In this document: positions 45,876 to 55,687 of the stretch, piece by piece
Layout of the letters: each line of letters starts with the position of its first letter
Position numbering within the stretch: the first letter of the stretch is position 1
Origin: Candidatus Melainabacteria bacterium
GTDB taxonomy: Bacteria; Cyanobacteriota; Vampirovibrionia; Obscuribacterales; Obscuribacteraceae
Reading direction: 5' to 3'
DNA: 64,000 nt
Assembly: GCA_013288645.1 (NCBI GenBank)
Contig: JABDBL010000003.1
Span: 1-64,000 of the forward strand
The notes under the pieces: model-generated
Database searches by the model: none
Told to the model about the DNA's origin: nothing
Seen by the model: only the letters and a program-made list of their open reading frames with translations
Translations under genes and position numbers: made by a program

Positions 45876-46973
45876 TTAGCTAGGAGGGGAAGTGCGCGTG
45901 TTCGATTCCTCGTCCGCTATTTTGGCCGCGGCGAGAAGAGATATTCCCATAGCAGCCCGCCTTGTCAGAGATTTGATCTGATTGGGCAGGACAGTAATGG
46001 CATTGTCCGCGAGCAAATCGCCAACGGCTGTTTCTATGTCCTCCTTCAATAAACGAACTGAAGCTTGCACGTCGCCTACAATTTCAACTTGGAAAGCGAT
46101 GTCTGCATCCGTGCGGCGGGCGAGGTGGTCTTGGTCCTCGCTTCCAGGAACGGCATTAGCTAAAAGGCTGGTATTGATGATTGAGCGATAAAAACGAACT
46201 CTCTCGATTATTTTTGTGGCACGACTTTCGCCCAATGGGCGAACAATCGCTTCTAACTTCTCAAAGAGGTTCTGTGCAACCTGTTGAGCGTCAGAGGGTT
46301 TGATGAGGTCGGCGTTTACAGCGTCGGCAATCAGTTTGCCTATGGCAACTTTGATAGCGGGCTGCGCTACCAAGGGGTATTTGGCTGATTGCAAAGCAGA
46401 TCCGGCCAGTCTGCTAAGCCTGCCATCGATCTCCTTTGAAACGGCGGCGATTGTTTGGAAGAATTGCCGCAAGGTACTGTTGGTTGCTTCTCGGTCACCA
46501 AGTTTAGCAACCATGAGGATAATGGGAATCTGGATAGCGATTCCGATGCAAGCGTTCTCGTATGCATCGATCGCCTTAGCTCGAGCAGCTCTCTGCATTC
46601 GCCTGTAAAGCAAGAGAGCTGTGTACCATGATTGTCCGACCTGAGATTCAGCAAGAACCTCCATATCCTCGCCGATGGGAAAATCGGTATCGTCAATAGA
46701 GGTTGCGCCAGATTGTGTTTGCTGGCTTTTGCCGCGCCCGCCGTATTTGACTCTGAGTGGCTTTGGTCTTTTTGCCTTTCTTCGTTTTAGCCGCAAATCT
46801 GCTCTGGTGATAAGTTGTATGGCTGTGAACTCTCCGGCTTCATCTTGATCCTCTTCCCATAATCGGAGCAAGGCTGTTCTAATTGCTGACGAGGCAGCCG
46901 CTAATGCGGCTTGGGGACCGAGATTCTTTATCAGGTGGGCGACCAATATTTGGCGCTGTTGCTCTGTGCTCAT
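45876..46973 (-). CDS. GC-rich orphan gene, hypothetical helical protein (365 aa)
   Basis: Not recognised. ATG 46973 has GAGGAG 8-10 bases upstream. Soluble, Ala/Arg/Ile-rich, probably all-helical; residues 60-95 are very basic (DLRLKRRKAKRPKPLRVKYG, kept at 20). No catalytic motif. Codon use and GC are as in the other orphan genes and unlike the membrane-protein gene upstream. Together with the zinc-ribbon gene it forms two consecutive minus-strand islands behind glyS, each with its own hairpin. Confidence 0.72.
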   Translation of the reverse strand: MSTEQQRQILVAHLIKNLGPQAALAAASSAIRTALLRLWEEDQDEAGEFTAIQLITRADLRLKRRKAKRPKPLRVKYGGRGKSQQTQSGATSIDDTDFPIGEDMEVLAESQVGQSWYTALLLYRRMQRAARAKAIDAYENACIGIAIQIPIILMVAKLGDREATNSTLRQFFQTIAAVSKEIDGRLSRLAGSALQSAKYPLVAQPAIKVAIGKLIADAVNADLIKPSDAQQVAQNLFEKLEAIVRPLGESRATKIIERVRFYRSIINTSLLANAVPGSEDQDHLARRTDADIAFQVEIVGDVQASVRLLKEDIETAVGDLLADNAITVLPNQIKSLTRRAAMGISLLAAAKIADEESNTRTSPPS

Positions 46974-47468
46974 AGCCGGGACTCCTCAGAAAGGTTGCTT
47001 GGCAAGTAATCCGAACGAGTTGTCATCCACTGCCCCAAATCCACTAAGAACAATCACCCGCGCCTCGACGAGGTGGTTGACGGGTGCACACTAAGCAAGC
47101 TCACAAAAGGATTCAGGTTTTCCAAAAGACAGGGATGAATACCCAATCCTGCCAATTGCGTTTATAGAAAGTCAAGCAAGTATTTTTGCCCCTTGTTAAC
47201 TTATTGATTTGTCTAAAACATATACAGCTTCAGCAATAGCTGTATTTTATAGGCATCAAATTTTGACGAGAAAAAATACCACTTGCATATCTTTTATATT
47301 AGGACTTTCCAAGATTTGTCTTTTGTTGCTAGCGAAGCTCGCGCGAAACTCCATGAAGGTGTCAAGTGCATATTTGCTAAAACTGTGCGGGAGTTTGATG
47401 CATTACGTTTGCCTCTGGTGAAGACCTACACAGCAAAATTTTCTACAAGCACTGAGTCGCCAGGTTTT
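46974..47468. other. Intergenic region, possibly holding a decayed gene
   Basis: 495 bases. The first ~130 are GC-rich (leader of the 365-aa gene; CACCCGCG...CGAGGTGG hairpin-like). From 47209 two overlapping plus-strand frames (to 47421 and 47495) each give 70 residues of passable protein, both containing KTYTA; this could be a frameshifted remnant, but no homology was recognised and no SD is seen. Confidence 0.35.
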
Positions 47469-49037
47469 TTACGGAAAAGCATTTGTATTGACTGAAGCTG
47501 GAATATTGGTTTGATTTATTTCCATAATGCTTTTTTGAATTGGTGAATCTTTTTTGGCAAAAATACAAGCGATGGGATCTGCATAAACTTTTACCCATTG
47601 GGGCTTTAAAGCCATAAGTTCAGCCACCTTTGAATTTGGTCCAATGAGAACTAGCTCGGTTGGAAACCGATCAACAATATCGTCCCAATGTTTATCAGCC
47701 TTCGCAAAATTGGCATAAAGAGTATAGAGGCAATAGTCTGAATAGACTGTTTCGCAGCGAGGATCTATAGCCACTTTCATGTCAGGGCCCAGATGCCAAA
47801 TGAAATATTGTGCCCAATTGAATTCCACTAGTACATTGGCTTTGCTTTTTGTTTGTTTTAGCAGTGCAATAGCTCTAGCCGGTATAGGTATCACAGACTG
47901 TAATTGTCCCGGTATTCCCGATAATTGCGTAATTAGTCCTGCAAGTAATAGAAACAAAATAATTGTCATTGCGGGCAAAAATAGCCAGTAAACGTTCCGT
48001 TTATGTACAATAGGGCTCCATAAGCGATTCCAACAGTCTGCTAGATGGGGTCCAATAAGAATTACAGTGGCAACACAAAACAGAGGCAAGGCACGATAAA
48101 CTAAAAAGGTGGTGCCAGCTAGCAGTAACCATGCCATTATTAGACCCAAATATTTGGGTTTGCGACTAAAAATAACACCGGCAATTGAGAAGCCAACAGT
48201 TAGCAGGTAAAAAACAGTATATAAAGAGCTGACTTTAAACAATGGCTGCCATTCAGAAACTAATGGTCCTTTCATGAATAGAGTTCTGGTCATACCATTA
48301 GTTTTCATAAGATAAGTTAACAATTCACAACCATAAGGATTGATGACTGTTACTGCCACCGTCAGTAGTATCATGGCTAAAAATATTAGATTTTGTCGCT
48401 TAAGTTTTTGCCAATTTCGAGACCAAATTGTTTCTGCCGTACTGCTCAGCCAATAAATCACTAAAATAAGTAGTCCCATAATGAAACCACCATGAAGGTT
48501 TGCCCATAACATAAATAATGGTGGTAGCAATAGAATTATGAGCGATTGGTTAGCTGTGGCGATTCTCTTGGAGTAAGTTGTGAGGATTAGTAGCTCTAGA
48601 GTTAAAAATAAACATGTGAAAAGGTTTGGACGAAGTGGTGGGAAGGCTATGGCAAGTAAAACTTGAACAAAAATCATTATGCTAGCTGCAGCGACTGAAC
48701 CAAAGCCACTTTTGAGTAAGCTTCTCCAGAGTAGTAAGGAGATTGTAATGACAAAAAACGATTTTAATGCCACTAATGCTGGTGTGCCGCCTGCACTATA
48801 AAATAAAGCAAAGATAACATCTGATAGCCATTCATGGTTAATCCATTTGCTGTTTTCGGTTAAATAGGAGTACGGATCTTGTAAAGGTACCGCGCCCATT
48901 CTAAGAATATCTCGGCCGAATCGGAGATGTCCCCACAAATCCGTATCTGCGACTGTAAATACTGCCCGACAAGCTATCAAAACAAAAACAATACCAGTAC
49001 ATAGGGTCTCAAATAAGTTCTGGACTTTTTGTTGCAA
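47469..49037 (-). CDS. Polytopic membrane protein, glycosyltransferase-like (522 aa)
   Basis: Ten or more hydrophobic spans. The N-terminal part has TDLWGHLRFGRDIL, DPYSYL and WINHEWLSDVIFALFY, a pattern known from large bacterial membrane proteins related to GT-C glycosyltransferases but without an assigned substrate. The C-terminal ~130 residues form a soluble domain with IDPRCETVYSDYCL and ELVLIGPNSKVAELM. It begins at ATG 49037. Could act in cell-surface polysaccharide or glycoprotein assembly; this is inference from the family resemblance only. Confidence 0.65.
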   Translation of the reverse strand: MQQKVQNLFETLCTGIVFVLIACRAVFTVADTDLWGHLRFGRDILRMGAVPLQDPYSYLTENSKWINHEWLSDVIFALFYSAGGTPALVALKSFFVITISLLLWRSLLKSGFGSVAAASIMIFVQVLLAIAFPPLRPNLFTCLFLTLELLILTTYSKRIATANQSLIILLLPPLFMLWANLHGGFIMGLLILVIYWLSSTAETIWSRNWQKLKRQNLIFLAMILLTVAVTVINPYGCELLTYLMKTNGMTRTLFMKGPLVSEWQPLFKVSSLYTVFYLLTVGFSIAGVIFSRKPKYLGLIMAWLLLAGTTFLVYRALPLFCVATVILIGPHLADCWNRLWSPIVHKRNVYWLFLPAMTIILFLLLAGLITQLSGIPGQLQSVIPIPARAIALLKQTKSKANVLVEFNWAQYFIWHLGPDMKVAIDPRCETVYSDYCLYTLYANFAKADKHWDDIVDRFPTELVLIGPNSKVAELMALKPQWVKVYADPIACIFAKKDSPIQKSIMEINQTNIPASVNTNAFP

Positions 49038-49155
49038 GTTAAAGCCCCGATATAATTTCCTGATTGTCCAAACCTTGGATCATAACAGGCTTGACAATAA
49101 TCTGCAAAAATATTGTTAGATCGCTTTAGCAGCAGCCTTGGGCGTTTTTCCTCTA

Positions 49156-50037
49156 CTATCTAAGGGGAGATTCTACCAATAACAAGTTTAAGATATCGAT
49201 TTTTTTCTGGGCATCTAATGAAGCATCTTTCACTATTGCGTTTACGGCATTCTTACGGGATTGGCTTATATTTTTTGACGATATGTATCCTTGTTGAATT
49301 AAGCCTAGTGATGCAGCCCAAGATCGCATGTCAGGTTGATCTAGTGCATGGATTAAATTACTTTTGTATCGGGTATTTACTGTTTGGAAGAATGCTTCTA
49401 AAGCGAAAGCTCTAGTATCTGGAACAAGAGAAGAAGGCATCATGCCGTTTGAGGTCTGGCTTAAGACATGCCTGTCTGGGGCCACGGAAGGTACCGCCGA
49501 TTTATATGGTGAATTAGGGTCGCTAGTAATTGCAGGAGATCTAGAATTGAAAATATCATTTGGGTCATTGCTGGGCTGGGGAGCTGAAAGTGTTTGAATG
49601 GGCGAATAATTCCAGCCAGAGGCTTGATTTTGACTGGGATTGTAGTTGTTGTAATTAAAAGGATTATTTGTGTTAGGTGGCAGACCTAAAGGATAATTAT
49701 TGGCCGAGTAATTGGGATTAGTGTAATAAGGATAACCGCCCATATAGCTATACGGAATATTGCGAAAGGTATTATATACAGCATTGTTGGCAAAGCCGCT
49801 TCCCAGTGCCGCGAAGCCGTATGCAGCATTGCCATAACCAGAATAAAAAAGTGAATTGAGCGGATATAACAGCGAAGAGCCTATTCCGTTATATCCGAAA
49901 CCCGCACCCGAGCCAAAATACTGAGCTTCACAGCGGGGCAGTTTTGCGAAGAGAGCAAGACACATTATTAAAACTATGACTAATGTATGTAATGGCTTTA
50001 ATCTACTTTTTGGCCGTAAACACAGTTTGTCTAACAT
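49156..50037 (-). CDS. Secreted Asn/Tyr/Gly-rich protein (293 aa)
   Basis: Not recognised. A long signal peptide (about 1-38, cleavage near CEAQ) is followed by a low-complexity region rich in Asn, Tyr, Gly and Pro (YSANNYPLGLPPNTNNPFNY) to about residue 190, then a helical C-terminal domain (FALEAFFQTVNTRY to the end). It resembles in composition the repeat region of the secreted metalloprotease at 27 kb. Starts 12 bases after the aminotransferase stop. Confidence 0.65.
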   Translation of the reverse strand: MLDKLCLRPKSRLKPLHTLVIVLIMCLALFAKLPRCEAQYFGSGAGFGYNGIGSSLLYPLNSLFYSGYGNAAYGFAALGSGFANNAVYNTFRNIPYSYMGGYPYYTNPNYSANNYPLGLPPNTNNPFNYNNYNPSQNQASGWNYSPIQTLSAPQPSNDPNDIFNSRSPAITSDPNSPYKSAVPSVAPDRHVLSQTSNGMMPSSLVPDTRAFALEAFFQTVNTRYKSNLIHALDQPDMRSWAASLGLIQQGYISSKNISQSRKNAVNAIVKDASLDAQKKIDILNLLLVESPLR

Positions 50038-50049
50038 ATTGCTTAAAGC

Positions 50050-51207
50050 TTATTTAGCTTTTCCTGCAGCTTGCACGGCGGCCTTTATTGCTGGTTGTGC
50101 CGTAGTATCACGTCCTAGTTTTTTAAGTACGGCTTGCAAGCTGGCTAGTGTCATAAGGATATCGCGTTCAAAAACATAGCCCATGTGACCAATACGGAAG
50201 ATTTTGCCTTTAAGAGAATCCTGTCCGTCTGCTACAACTATACTATAGTCTTGCTTTAATGCTTGTCGAATGTCAGAGACGTTCAACTTTTCGGGCGGTA
50301 AAATTGCGGTGATTGTTGGAGACGCGCTATCATCATCTACGAAGAGTTTTAGACCCATAGAACGCAAACCAGCTCGCAGCATTGTTCTTAGCTTAAGGTG
50401 CCTAGCTTGTACTTTTTCTATGCCTTCAGATTGAATTAATTCCAGTGATTTTTGCAAAGCACAAATAAAAGATACATTCGGCGTGAAAGGCGTACTATTA
50501 GCCGCAAGCGATTTCTTGCAACGAGTGAGATCTAAATAAAAACGTGGTGATTTACAGGTTGCTTGAGCTGTCCAAGCACGATTGCCAAAGAAAATCATAG
50601 ATAGCCCCGGTGGCAGCATGAGCGCTTTTTGACTGCCAGTAACTAGAACGTCGATGTGCCACTCGTCTATTGGGATATTAATAGCACCAAAGCTGGTAAC
50701 AGCATCTACAAGAGACAAAGCACCATGCTGCCTTACTAAATGTCCAATTTGTCTTAAATCGTTTATGACACCGGTAGAGGTTTCGTTATGAGTAATAGTG
50801 ACAATTTTTATAGACTTATCTTCTTTCAATTTGTTGGCTAATTGGCTTACATCTACAGCCGTGCCGGCAGTGTAATCTAACCTCTCCACCTCAGCGCCGT
50901 AAGCCTTAGCTATACTTACCCAGCGTTCGCCAAATACACCTGTAACAAGCGAAAGAACTTTAGTGCCGGGACTGACCGTGTTGGCAATTGCTGCTTCCAT
51001 GGCTAATGTGCCTGAGCCGGTGAGGATAAAAACATCACTTTCAGTTTGACCTAATGCTTGTAAATTTTTGCTGACTGAGGTGAGAATGTTGGAAAATTCA
51101 GCTGAGCGATGTCCAATTGGAGGGCGGGCGATGATTTCGAGAATATCTTTGGGTACTGGCGTTGGTCCAGGAATCATCAGAAATTCGGGAGGCTTAAGAT
51201 TGTCCAT
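50050..51207 (-). CDS. Class V aminotransferase (alanine/serine-glyoxylate type)
   Basis: PLP enzyme of 385 aa. IPGPTPVPKDIL and GHRSAEF at the start, FILTGSGTLAMEAAI, THNETSTGVIND, SLVDAVTSFGA, and the PLP lysine in VTGSQKALMLPPGLS fit the alanine-glyoxylate / serine-glyoxylate aminotransferases, often annotated in Cyanobacteria as the small subunit of a soluble hydrogenase. A Lys/Ala-rich tail ends it. It lies in a minus-strand run after exbD and a zinc-binding-like gene. Amino donor and acceptor cannot be told. Confidence 0.9.
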   Translation of the reverse strand: MDNLKPPEFLMIPGPTPVPKDILEIIARPPIGHRSAEFSNILTSVSKNLQALGQTESDVFILTGSGTLAMEAAIANTVSPGTKVLSLVTGVFGERWVSIAKAYGAEVERLDYTAGTAVDVSQLANKLKEDKSIKIVTITHNETSTGVINDLRQIGHLVRQHGALSLVDAVTSFGAINIPIDEWHIDVLVTGSQKALMLPPGLSMIFFGNRAWTAQATCKSPRFYLDLTRCKKSLAANSTPFTPNVSFICALQKSLELIQSEGIEKVQARHLKLRTMLRAGLRSMGLKLFVDDDSASPTITAILPPEKLNVSDIRQALKQDYSIVVADGQDSLKGKIFRIGHMGYVFERDILMTLASLQAVLKKLGRDTTAQPAIKAAVQAAGKAK

Positions 51208-51264
51208 GTTGGTACCTAAATAAATTGCTTCGAAACGAGAATTATTTACTGGTGGTTGTGTTTG

Positions 51265-51630
51265 CTATTTCGTTATTTCGGTCAAAATAGCAAACTGCCC
51301 TTCGGAAAGAGCATCAGTATAAATAGAGACATCGATAATTCTATCTTTTTCAACGGTTATTTTGACTGTTTGTATATCAGGGTAGCAATCTTGCCAGCTA
51401 GTACATTTTGGATTATCGCAGTTAAAATGGCCAAGCGTAATTATATTGCCATTATTGGGGCGCTTTTCTGGGCGTCTTGGTTCTTGTTGCCAGTTTAAAG
51501 TGTCGCCTATTTTGTAGCGAGCTTTTATTAGGCTACCTACTCGAAATCCTATCCCGGTGACAATTTTTTCCTGACAATGAGGACAGGGGAAATCACAATA
51601 TAGTGTGTTAAAAAGTGATGACAAGACCAT
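51265..51630 (-). CDS. Hypothetical protein with cysteine pairs (121 aa)
   Basis: Not recognised. CPHCQEK near the start and CDNPKC in the second half could bind a zinc ion; the rest looks like a beta-rich fold (VTGIGFRVGSLI, VKITVEKDRIIDVSIY). Starts 2 bases after the exbD stop and so is probably co-translated with it. Confidence 0.6.
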   Translation of the reverse strand: MVLSSLFNTLYCDFPCPHCQEKIVTGIGFRVGSLIKARYKIGDTLNWQQEPRRPEKRPNNGNIITLGHFNCDNPKCTSWQDCYPDIQTVKITVEKDRIIDVSIYTDALSEGQFAILTEITK

Positions 51631-51632
51631 AT

Positions 51633-52058
51633 TTAGTGACGGATTGGAAGTACTCTTAATTGCTTAATACCACTACCAGCTGCGGCATCCATTACAGTGA
51701 CCACATATTTTTGCAAAGCGTCGCCATCCGAGGATAGATTCAATGGTATATCTTTTTTGCCTGCTTTATCTTGTTCGACTTTAATTGCTTTCATCAAACC
51801 AAATACATCTTGTGGGTTGACTACTTGTCCATTTAACTTGATTATGTTTTGAGCATTTACGTCTATGTTGATAGTGGGGGTCTTATCCGTTGTATGGGGA
51901 GGAGGGGGTCCTTGACCCGGCGGATCGACTTTGAGCACAGTTTGATTGACCAAAGGAGCAATCAAAATCATGATAACCAGCAAGACAAGAAATACGTCGG
52001 TAAGGGGTGTGACATTAATTTCGGTGAATACTTCCCCTGCTTTACCGCCCATTGTCAT
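51633..52058 (-). CDS. ExbD/TolR-family biopolymer transport protein
   Basis: 141 aa from ATG 52058. The N-terminal INVTPLTDVFLVLLVIMI holds the membrane span with the conserved proton-path aspartate; the periplasmic part has KTPTINIDVNAQNIIKLNG and ends with IKQLRVLP. ExbD works with ExbB/TolQ to power envelope processes, but no exbB or tonB gene is in the window. The start is uncertain; the frame is open up to ATG 52103 and no good SD is seen at any candidate. Confidence 0.85.
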   Translation of the reverse strand: MTMGGKAGEVFTEINVTPLTDVFLVLLVIMILIAPLVNQTVLKVDPPGQGPPPPHTTDKTPTINIDVNAQNIIKLNGQVVNPQDVFGLMKAIKVEQDKAGKKDIPLNLSSDGDALQKYVVTVMDAAAGSGIKQLRVLPIRH

Positions 52059-52206
52059 AAGAAAAACATGCCCCCATTTAAAATCGCACATTAAATCATA
52101 CATAGTTTAATAGACTGAGCAGCAAATCGGTAAGTAAATTTAGCTTTGTCTATTGCTAAGCTAATATAATTTACGACTGTTAGCTTCCCAATAGGTTGAT
52201 TATTTA

Positions 52207-53163
52207 ATGAAGATATTACTTGCTGTTGATGGCTCTTATCATTCGGACAATGCTGTAGATGAAATATTGAGTCAACCCTGGACAGAGAACACTGAATGTG
52301 TCGTTGTTACGGTTGCTGAGCCGCTTCACGCTAAAGCCGATGCTTTTTTTGGTGGATTGGGGCAGAAGGCATTGGAAGCGCAAAAGGCTTTAGATACAGA
52401 TATTAAAAAATTGCTCGTTGAAACTACCAAAAAGCTTGAAGAGAAATTTGGTAAGGGCAAAGTTTTGGGTAATTTTTACGAAGGCAAAGCGATAAATACA
52501 ATTCTAGACGTAGCTAAAAATTGTCAGGCGGATCTTGTTGTTATGGGCTCGCATGGCACATCTGGATATAATGATCAATCATTTGGCAGCGTAGTGATGG
52601 CTGTAGCCAATAATGCGCCATGCTCCGTTCGCATTGTTCACTATATGCCTACCTCTTCGTTAGAGAAAAAGCAAAAAGAGAAATTGCCTATGGAAGAGGC
52701 ACGTTATTTGGTTGCAATAAATGCGTCGGACAACTCAAAGGCGTTAATTGAAATGATTGCCTCTCGCCCTTGGCCCGAAGAGAGTATATTCCAAGTGGTA
52801 TCTATTGTGCCCGAGCCAAAATCTGTGTTCCATTCGCGCTTTTTCAAAGATCCCAAAATAAACAAAGCGCATGCAGAAATGTATAAAGCGCAAAAGCAAG
52901 CAATGGAGAAGTTGGTCAAAGAAAGTGCTGCTAAGATTGAATCGAAATCGAAAAAGGGCGGCGTTACGTACCATATACTAGAAGGCAATGTGCGCAGCCT
53001 GATTTTACAGCTTGCCCAAGATTGGCCTGCAGACATGATTATTTTGGGAGCTCACGATCGTGATAAAAATGTTCTGGAACATTTTTTTGGTAGTGTTGCC
53101 CAAGCCGTAGTCAATAATGCTGATTGCTCAGTCGAAATCGTAAGACCAAAAGCTAACGGTTAA
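52207..53163 (+). CDS. Universal stress protein with two UspA domains
   Basis: 318 aa made of two tandem Usp domains (about 1-148 and 163-318). The first has KILLAVDGSYHSDNAVDEIL and the nucleotide-binding pattern VVMGSHGTSGYNDQSFGSV; the second has YLVAINASDNSKALIEMI and MIILGAHDRDKNVLEHFFGS, both ending with a short segment like CSVRIV. ATP-binding stress proteins of this kind act in the cytosol. It starts at ATG 52207 and the next gene begins 3 to 18 bases after its stop. Confidence 0.92.
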   Translation: MKILLAVDGSYHSDNAVDEILSQPWTENTECVVVTVAEPLHAKADAFFGGLGQKALEAQKALDTDIKKLLVETTKKLEEKFGKGKVLGNFYEGKAINTILDVAKNCQADLVVMGSHGTSGYNDQSFGSVVMAVANNAPCSVRIVHYMPTSSLEKKQKEKLPMEEARYLVAINASDNSKALIEMIASRPWPEESIFQVVSIVPEPKSVFHSRFFKDPKINKAHAEMYKAQKQAMEKLVKESAAKIESKSKKGGVTYHILEGNVRSLILQLAQDWPADMIILGAHDRDKNVLEHFFGSVAQAVVNNADCSVEIVRPKANG

Positions 53164-53166
53164 AGC

Positions 53167-54756
53167 TTGACTACTTCACAAATGAGACTTAATTCTTTAA
53201 CGGAAGCCGAGTATTCGTTAACAGCCTGGTTGTTTTTGCGGAGCTTGAGCTTTACTTATTTCTTTGCTTTTTTGTCGCTCAGCGGACAAATTATTGGACT
53301 CTTTGGCAAGAATGGTATTTTGCCTGCTGCTCAATTTTTGCAATTAGTGGCGGACCATTTTGGAGCTGCACGTTGCTGGCTCTTGCCCACTATTTTTTGG
53401 CTTAATGCTAGCGATGCTGTTCTTTTTGTTGTTTGCTTGGCAGGTATTTTAATTTCACTTTTAGCCATGTTTGGCGTTTGCACAGGTTTGTCCTTTATCT
53501 GTCTATGGTTTTTATATTTATCCTTCTCCAGTATTGGACAAGATTTCCTTTCATTCCAGTGGGACGCACTTTTGCTAGAAACTGGATTTTTGGCTATATT
53601 TCTTGGTCCTTGGCAATTTTTAGAATGGCCATGGAAGATTAGTTTTGCCAAATTTCGTTGGGCAGCGGCTAGAATTGAACCGTCAATTTTGTTTATTTGG
53701 CTTATCCGCTGGCTTTTATTTAGACTGATGTTTGAATCAGGTTTAGTGAAATTAGCTAGTGGCGATAGTACATGGCGTAATTTGACTGCGCTGGATTTTC
53801 ATTATTTTACTCAGCCTTTGCCTATGCCTATGGCTTGGTTTGTCGCTCAAGCGCCTCATTGGTTTAATGAAATGAGTGTGGTCGTTGTTTTTATTATTGA
53901 ATTAGCAATACCATTTTTGATTTTTACTGGGCGTAAAGCAAGAATAATAGCTGCTCTCATAATTGCTGGATTTCAAACGCTTATTGCTATTACAGGTAAT
54001 TATGCTTACTTTAATTTGCTTACAATTGTTTTGTGTATTTCTTTACTAGACGATCAACTTATAAAGAGTTTGCTGAACAAGAGCACGTTTGTAAAGCTTC
54101 GAGTTTGGACTGGTATAAATGAACGATTGAATAATTTATTGCCGGCCAAAGATTTAAATAAAGCACAAAATATAGTGGCAATTATAGCAGCAATATTTAT
54201 TACTTTTATCAGTATTGGCAGCTTACAGCGCGGTTTGGCAGGGCTTTTGCCTCTACCGCACTTTCTGGAAACTCTGCATGACTTGAGTTCTTCTTATTGT
54301 ATTTCGAATAGTTATGGTTTATTCGCTGTAATGACGACAAAGAGATTAGAAATAGTTGTGGAGGGCAGTAATGACGGCAGTTTATGGCAAGAATATGAAT
54401 TTAAATATAAGCCAGGTAATTTAGCAATGGCACTGCCTGTAGTGGCACCACTACAACCCCGTTTGGATTGGCAGATGTGGTTTGCTGCTCTGGGTGATGC
54501 TCGGAATGATCAATGGTTTATAAATTTTGTAATTAGACTATTGCAAGGACAAAAGGAAGTATTGGATCTTTTAGCCAAAAACCCATTTCCAGAAGGTCCG
54601 CCAAAGTACATACGGGCTCGGCTTTATGACTATCAATTCACTAATGCTAGCGAGCGCGCAAACAGTGGTAATTGGTGGAAGCGCGAGTTTGTACGTGAAT
54701 GTATAGAACCAATTCGGCTGGACAGTGTGCAAGAAGAGCAGAATCATAATTTTTGA
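53167..54756 (+). CDS. Lipase maturation factor (LMF1/LMF2) family membrane protein
   Basis: 529 aa with many membrane spans. The family pattern is clear: GKNGILPAAQFL, IFWLNASDAVLF, SIGQDFLSFQWDALLLETGFLAIFL, WLIRWLLFRLMFESGLVKL, DSTWRNLTALDFHYFTQPLP and, in the C-terminal soluble domain, PRLDWQMWFAALGD and PPKYIRARLYDYQF. In animals LMF1 helps lipases fold in the ER; the role of bacterial homologues is not established. The start is TTG 53167 or ATG 53182; neither has a strong SD. Directly behind the stress-protein gene. Confidence 0.9.
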   Translation: MTTSQMRLNSLTEAEYSLTAWLFLRSLSFTYFFAFLSLSGQIIGLFGKNGILPAAQFLQLVADHFGAARCWLLPTIFWLNASDAVLFVVCLAGILISLLAMFGVCTGLSFICLWFLYLSFSSIGQDFLSFQWDALLLETGFLAIFLGPWQFLEWPWKISFAKFRWAAARIEPSILFIWLIRWLLFRLMFESGLVKLASGDSTWRNLTALDFHYFTQPLPMPMAWFVAQAPHWFNEMSVVVVFIIELAIPFLIFTGRKARIIAALIIAGFQTLIAITGNYAYFNLLTIVLCISLLDDQLIKSLLNKSTFVKLRVWTGINERLNNLLPAKDLNKAQNIVAIIAAIFITFISIGSLQRGLAGLLPLPHFLETLHDLSSSYCISNSYGLFAVMTTKRLEIVVEGSNDGSLWQEYEFKYKPGNLAMALPVVAPLQPRLDWQMWFAALGDARNDQWFINFVIRLLQGQKEVLDLLAKNPFPEGPPKYIRARLYDYQFTNASERANSGNWWKREFVRECIEPIRLDSVQEEQNHNF

Positions 54757-55013
54757 TCTGACCGTTATCCTACGTGTTTTCCGAGAATGCTTTGTTTAGT
54801 CGCTTCAAATGATACATGACATAATGCTAGGGTTAGGATTAAGTAATTCATTGTCTTACATTATTATGATTAAGTAAAACAATGTTCTGAGTCTTCTTGT
54901 CGTCAACTCGCTGTGAATTGAGGTAATAAATGTCTGGTCGAGATGGAACATTTATTAGCTACTCAAAGTCCTTCAAGTCGGTAGATGGTTGTGACCATCG
55001 GTAAGGATCTTGC

Positions 55014-55544
55014 TTACTTGTTCGTTGAGTTGATCAGTGATGCACACCAGGCAATGGCTCTAGCCAGTGCCACCAAAATGACAGTCAAACCGGTGGATGC
55101 CAACAAGGACATTGAGATCGCTTGAGACAAGGCTAGACAAGGAATGCAGATATGAATAAACAGATTATTTATAAATTCCTGCACGGAAGTTGGCTGTGGA
55201 CTATCACTTACTCCCATGCCAAACCCCCACAAACTCAGACAGCCAAATACTATGCTCCAGGTTACTGTAAATACGATCAGGCAAGCGCGTGTCCATGATT
55301 TCGGCAGTGGCCAGTATCGCCACTCGAGTAAGAGTAAGAGGCAACATGCCACTACAAAGCCAATAACAGCAACCAACACAAGAAGGCACAGACAGCTAGC
55401 GTACCATCCCCAAGATGGGGGTTGGCTAGGTGGCGTGCCAAAGATCATGAAGTAAACTAGTACGACAATAATAACGCAGATGGGCAAGCCTGATAATCCT
55501 GCAAACAGCCAGGCATGCGTACCTATGTACTTATTGAGTGTCAC
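55014..55544 (-). CDS. Membrane protein of unknown function (176 aa)
   Basis: Not recognised. Four hydrophobic spans (about 15-35, 48-72, 86-108, 135-165) with Cys- and Trp-rich character. The start is GTG 55544 with AAAGGAAG 6-8 bases upstream. A short word, AAGTCGGTAGATG, occurs just after its end (54976) and again before its start (55559). No partner genes are evident. Confidence 0.6.
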   Translation of the reverse strand: MTLNKYIGTHAWLFAGLSGLPICVIIVVLVYFMIFGTPPSQPPSWGWYASCLCLLVLVAVIGFVVACCLLLLLEWRYWPLPKSWTRACLIVFTVTWSIVFGCLSLWGFGMGVSDSPQPTSVQEFINNLFIHICIPCLALSQAISMSLLASTGLTVILVALARAIAWCASLINSTNK

Positions 55545-55687
55545 TTATGGCTTCCTTTAAGTCGGTAGATGAAGGAAGACGTTTTTGCAATCCTTCAACA
55601 TCGTCAAACATGCTTTCAGTGTTCGTTCTTAGTCAGGTAATTCTTTCCTGGATTCTATACCACAAGCGAAACGTCTCATAGCGTACA

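Noticed and set aside
45890-45925. tRNA-like word GTGTTCGATTCCTCG
   Set aside because: The bases around the T-loop-like TTCGATT do not form a T-stem and no acceptor stem or anticodon arm was found; it is antisense to an orphan gene.
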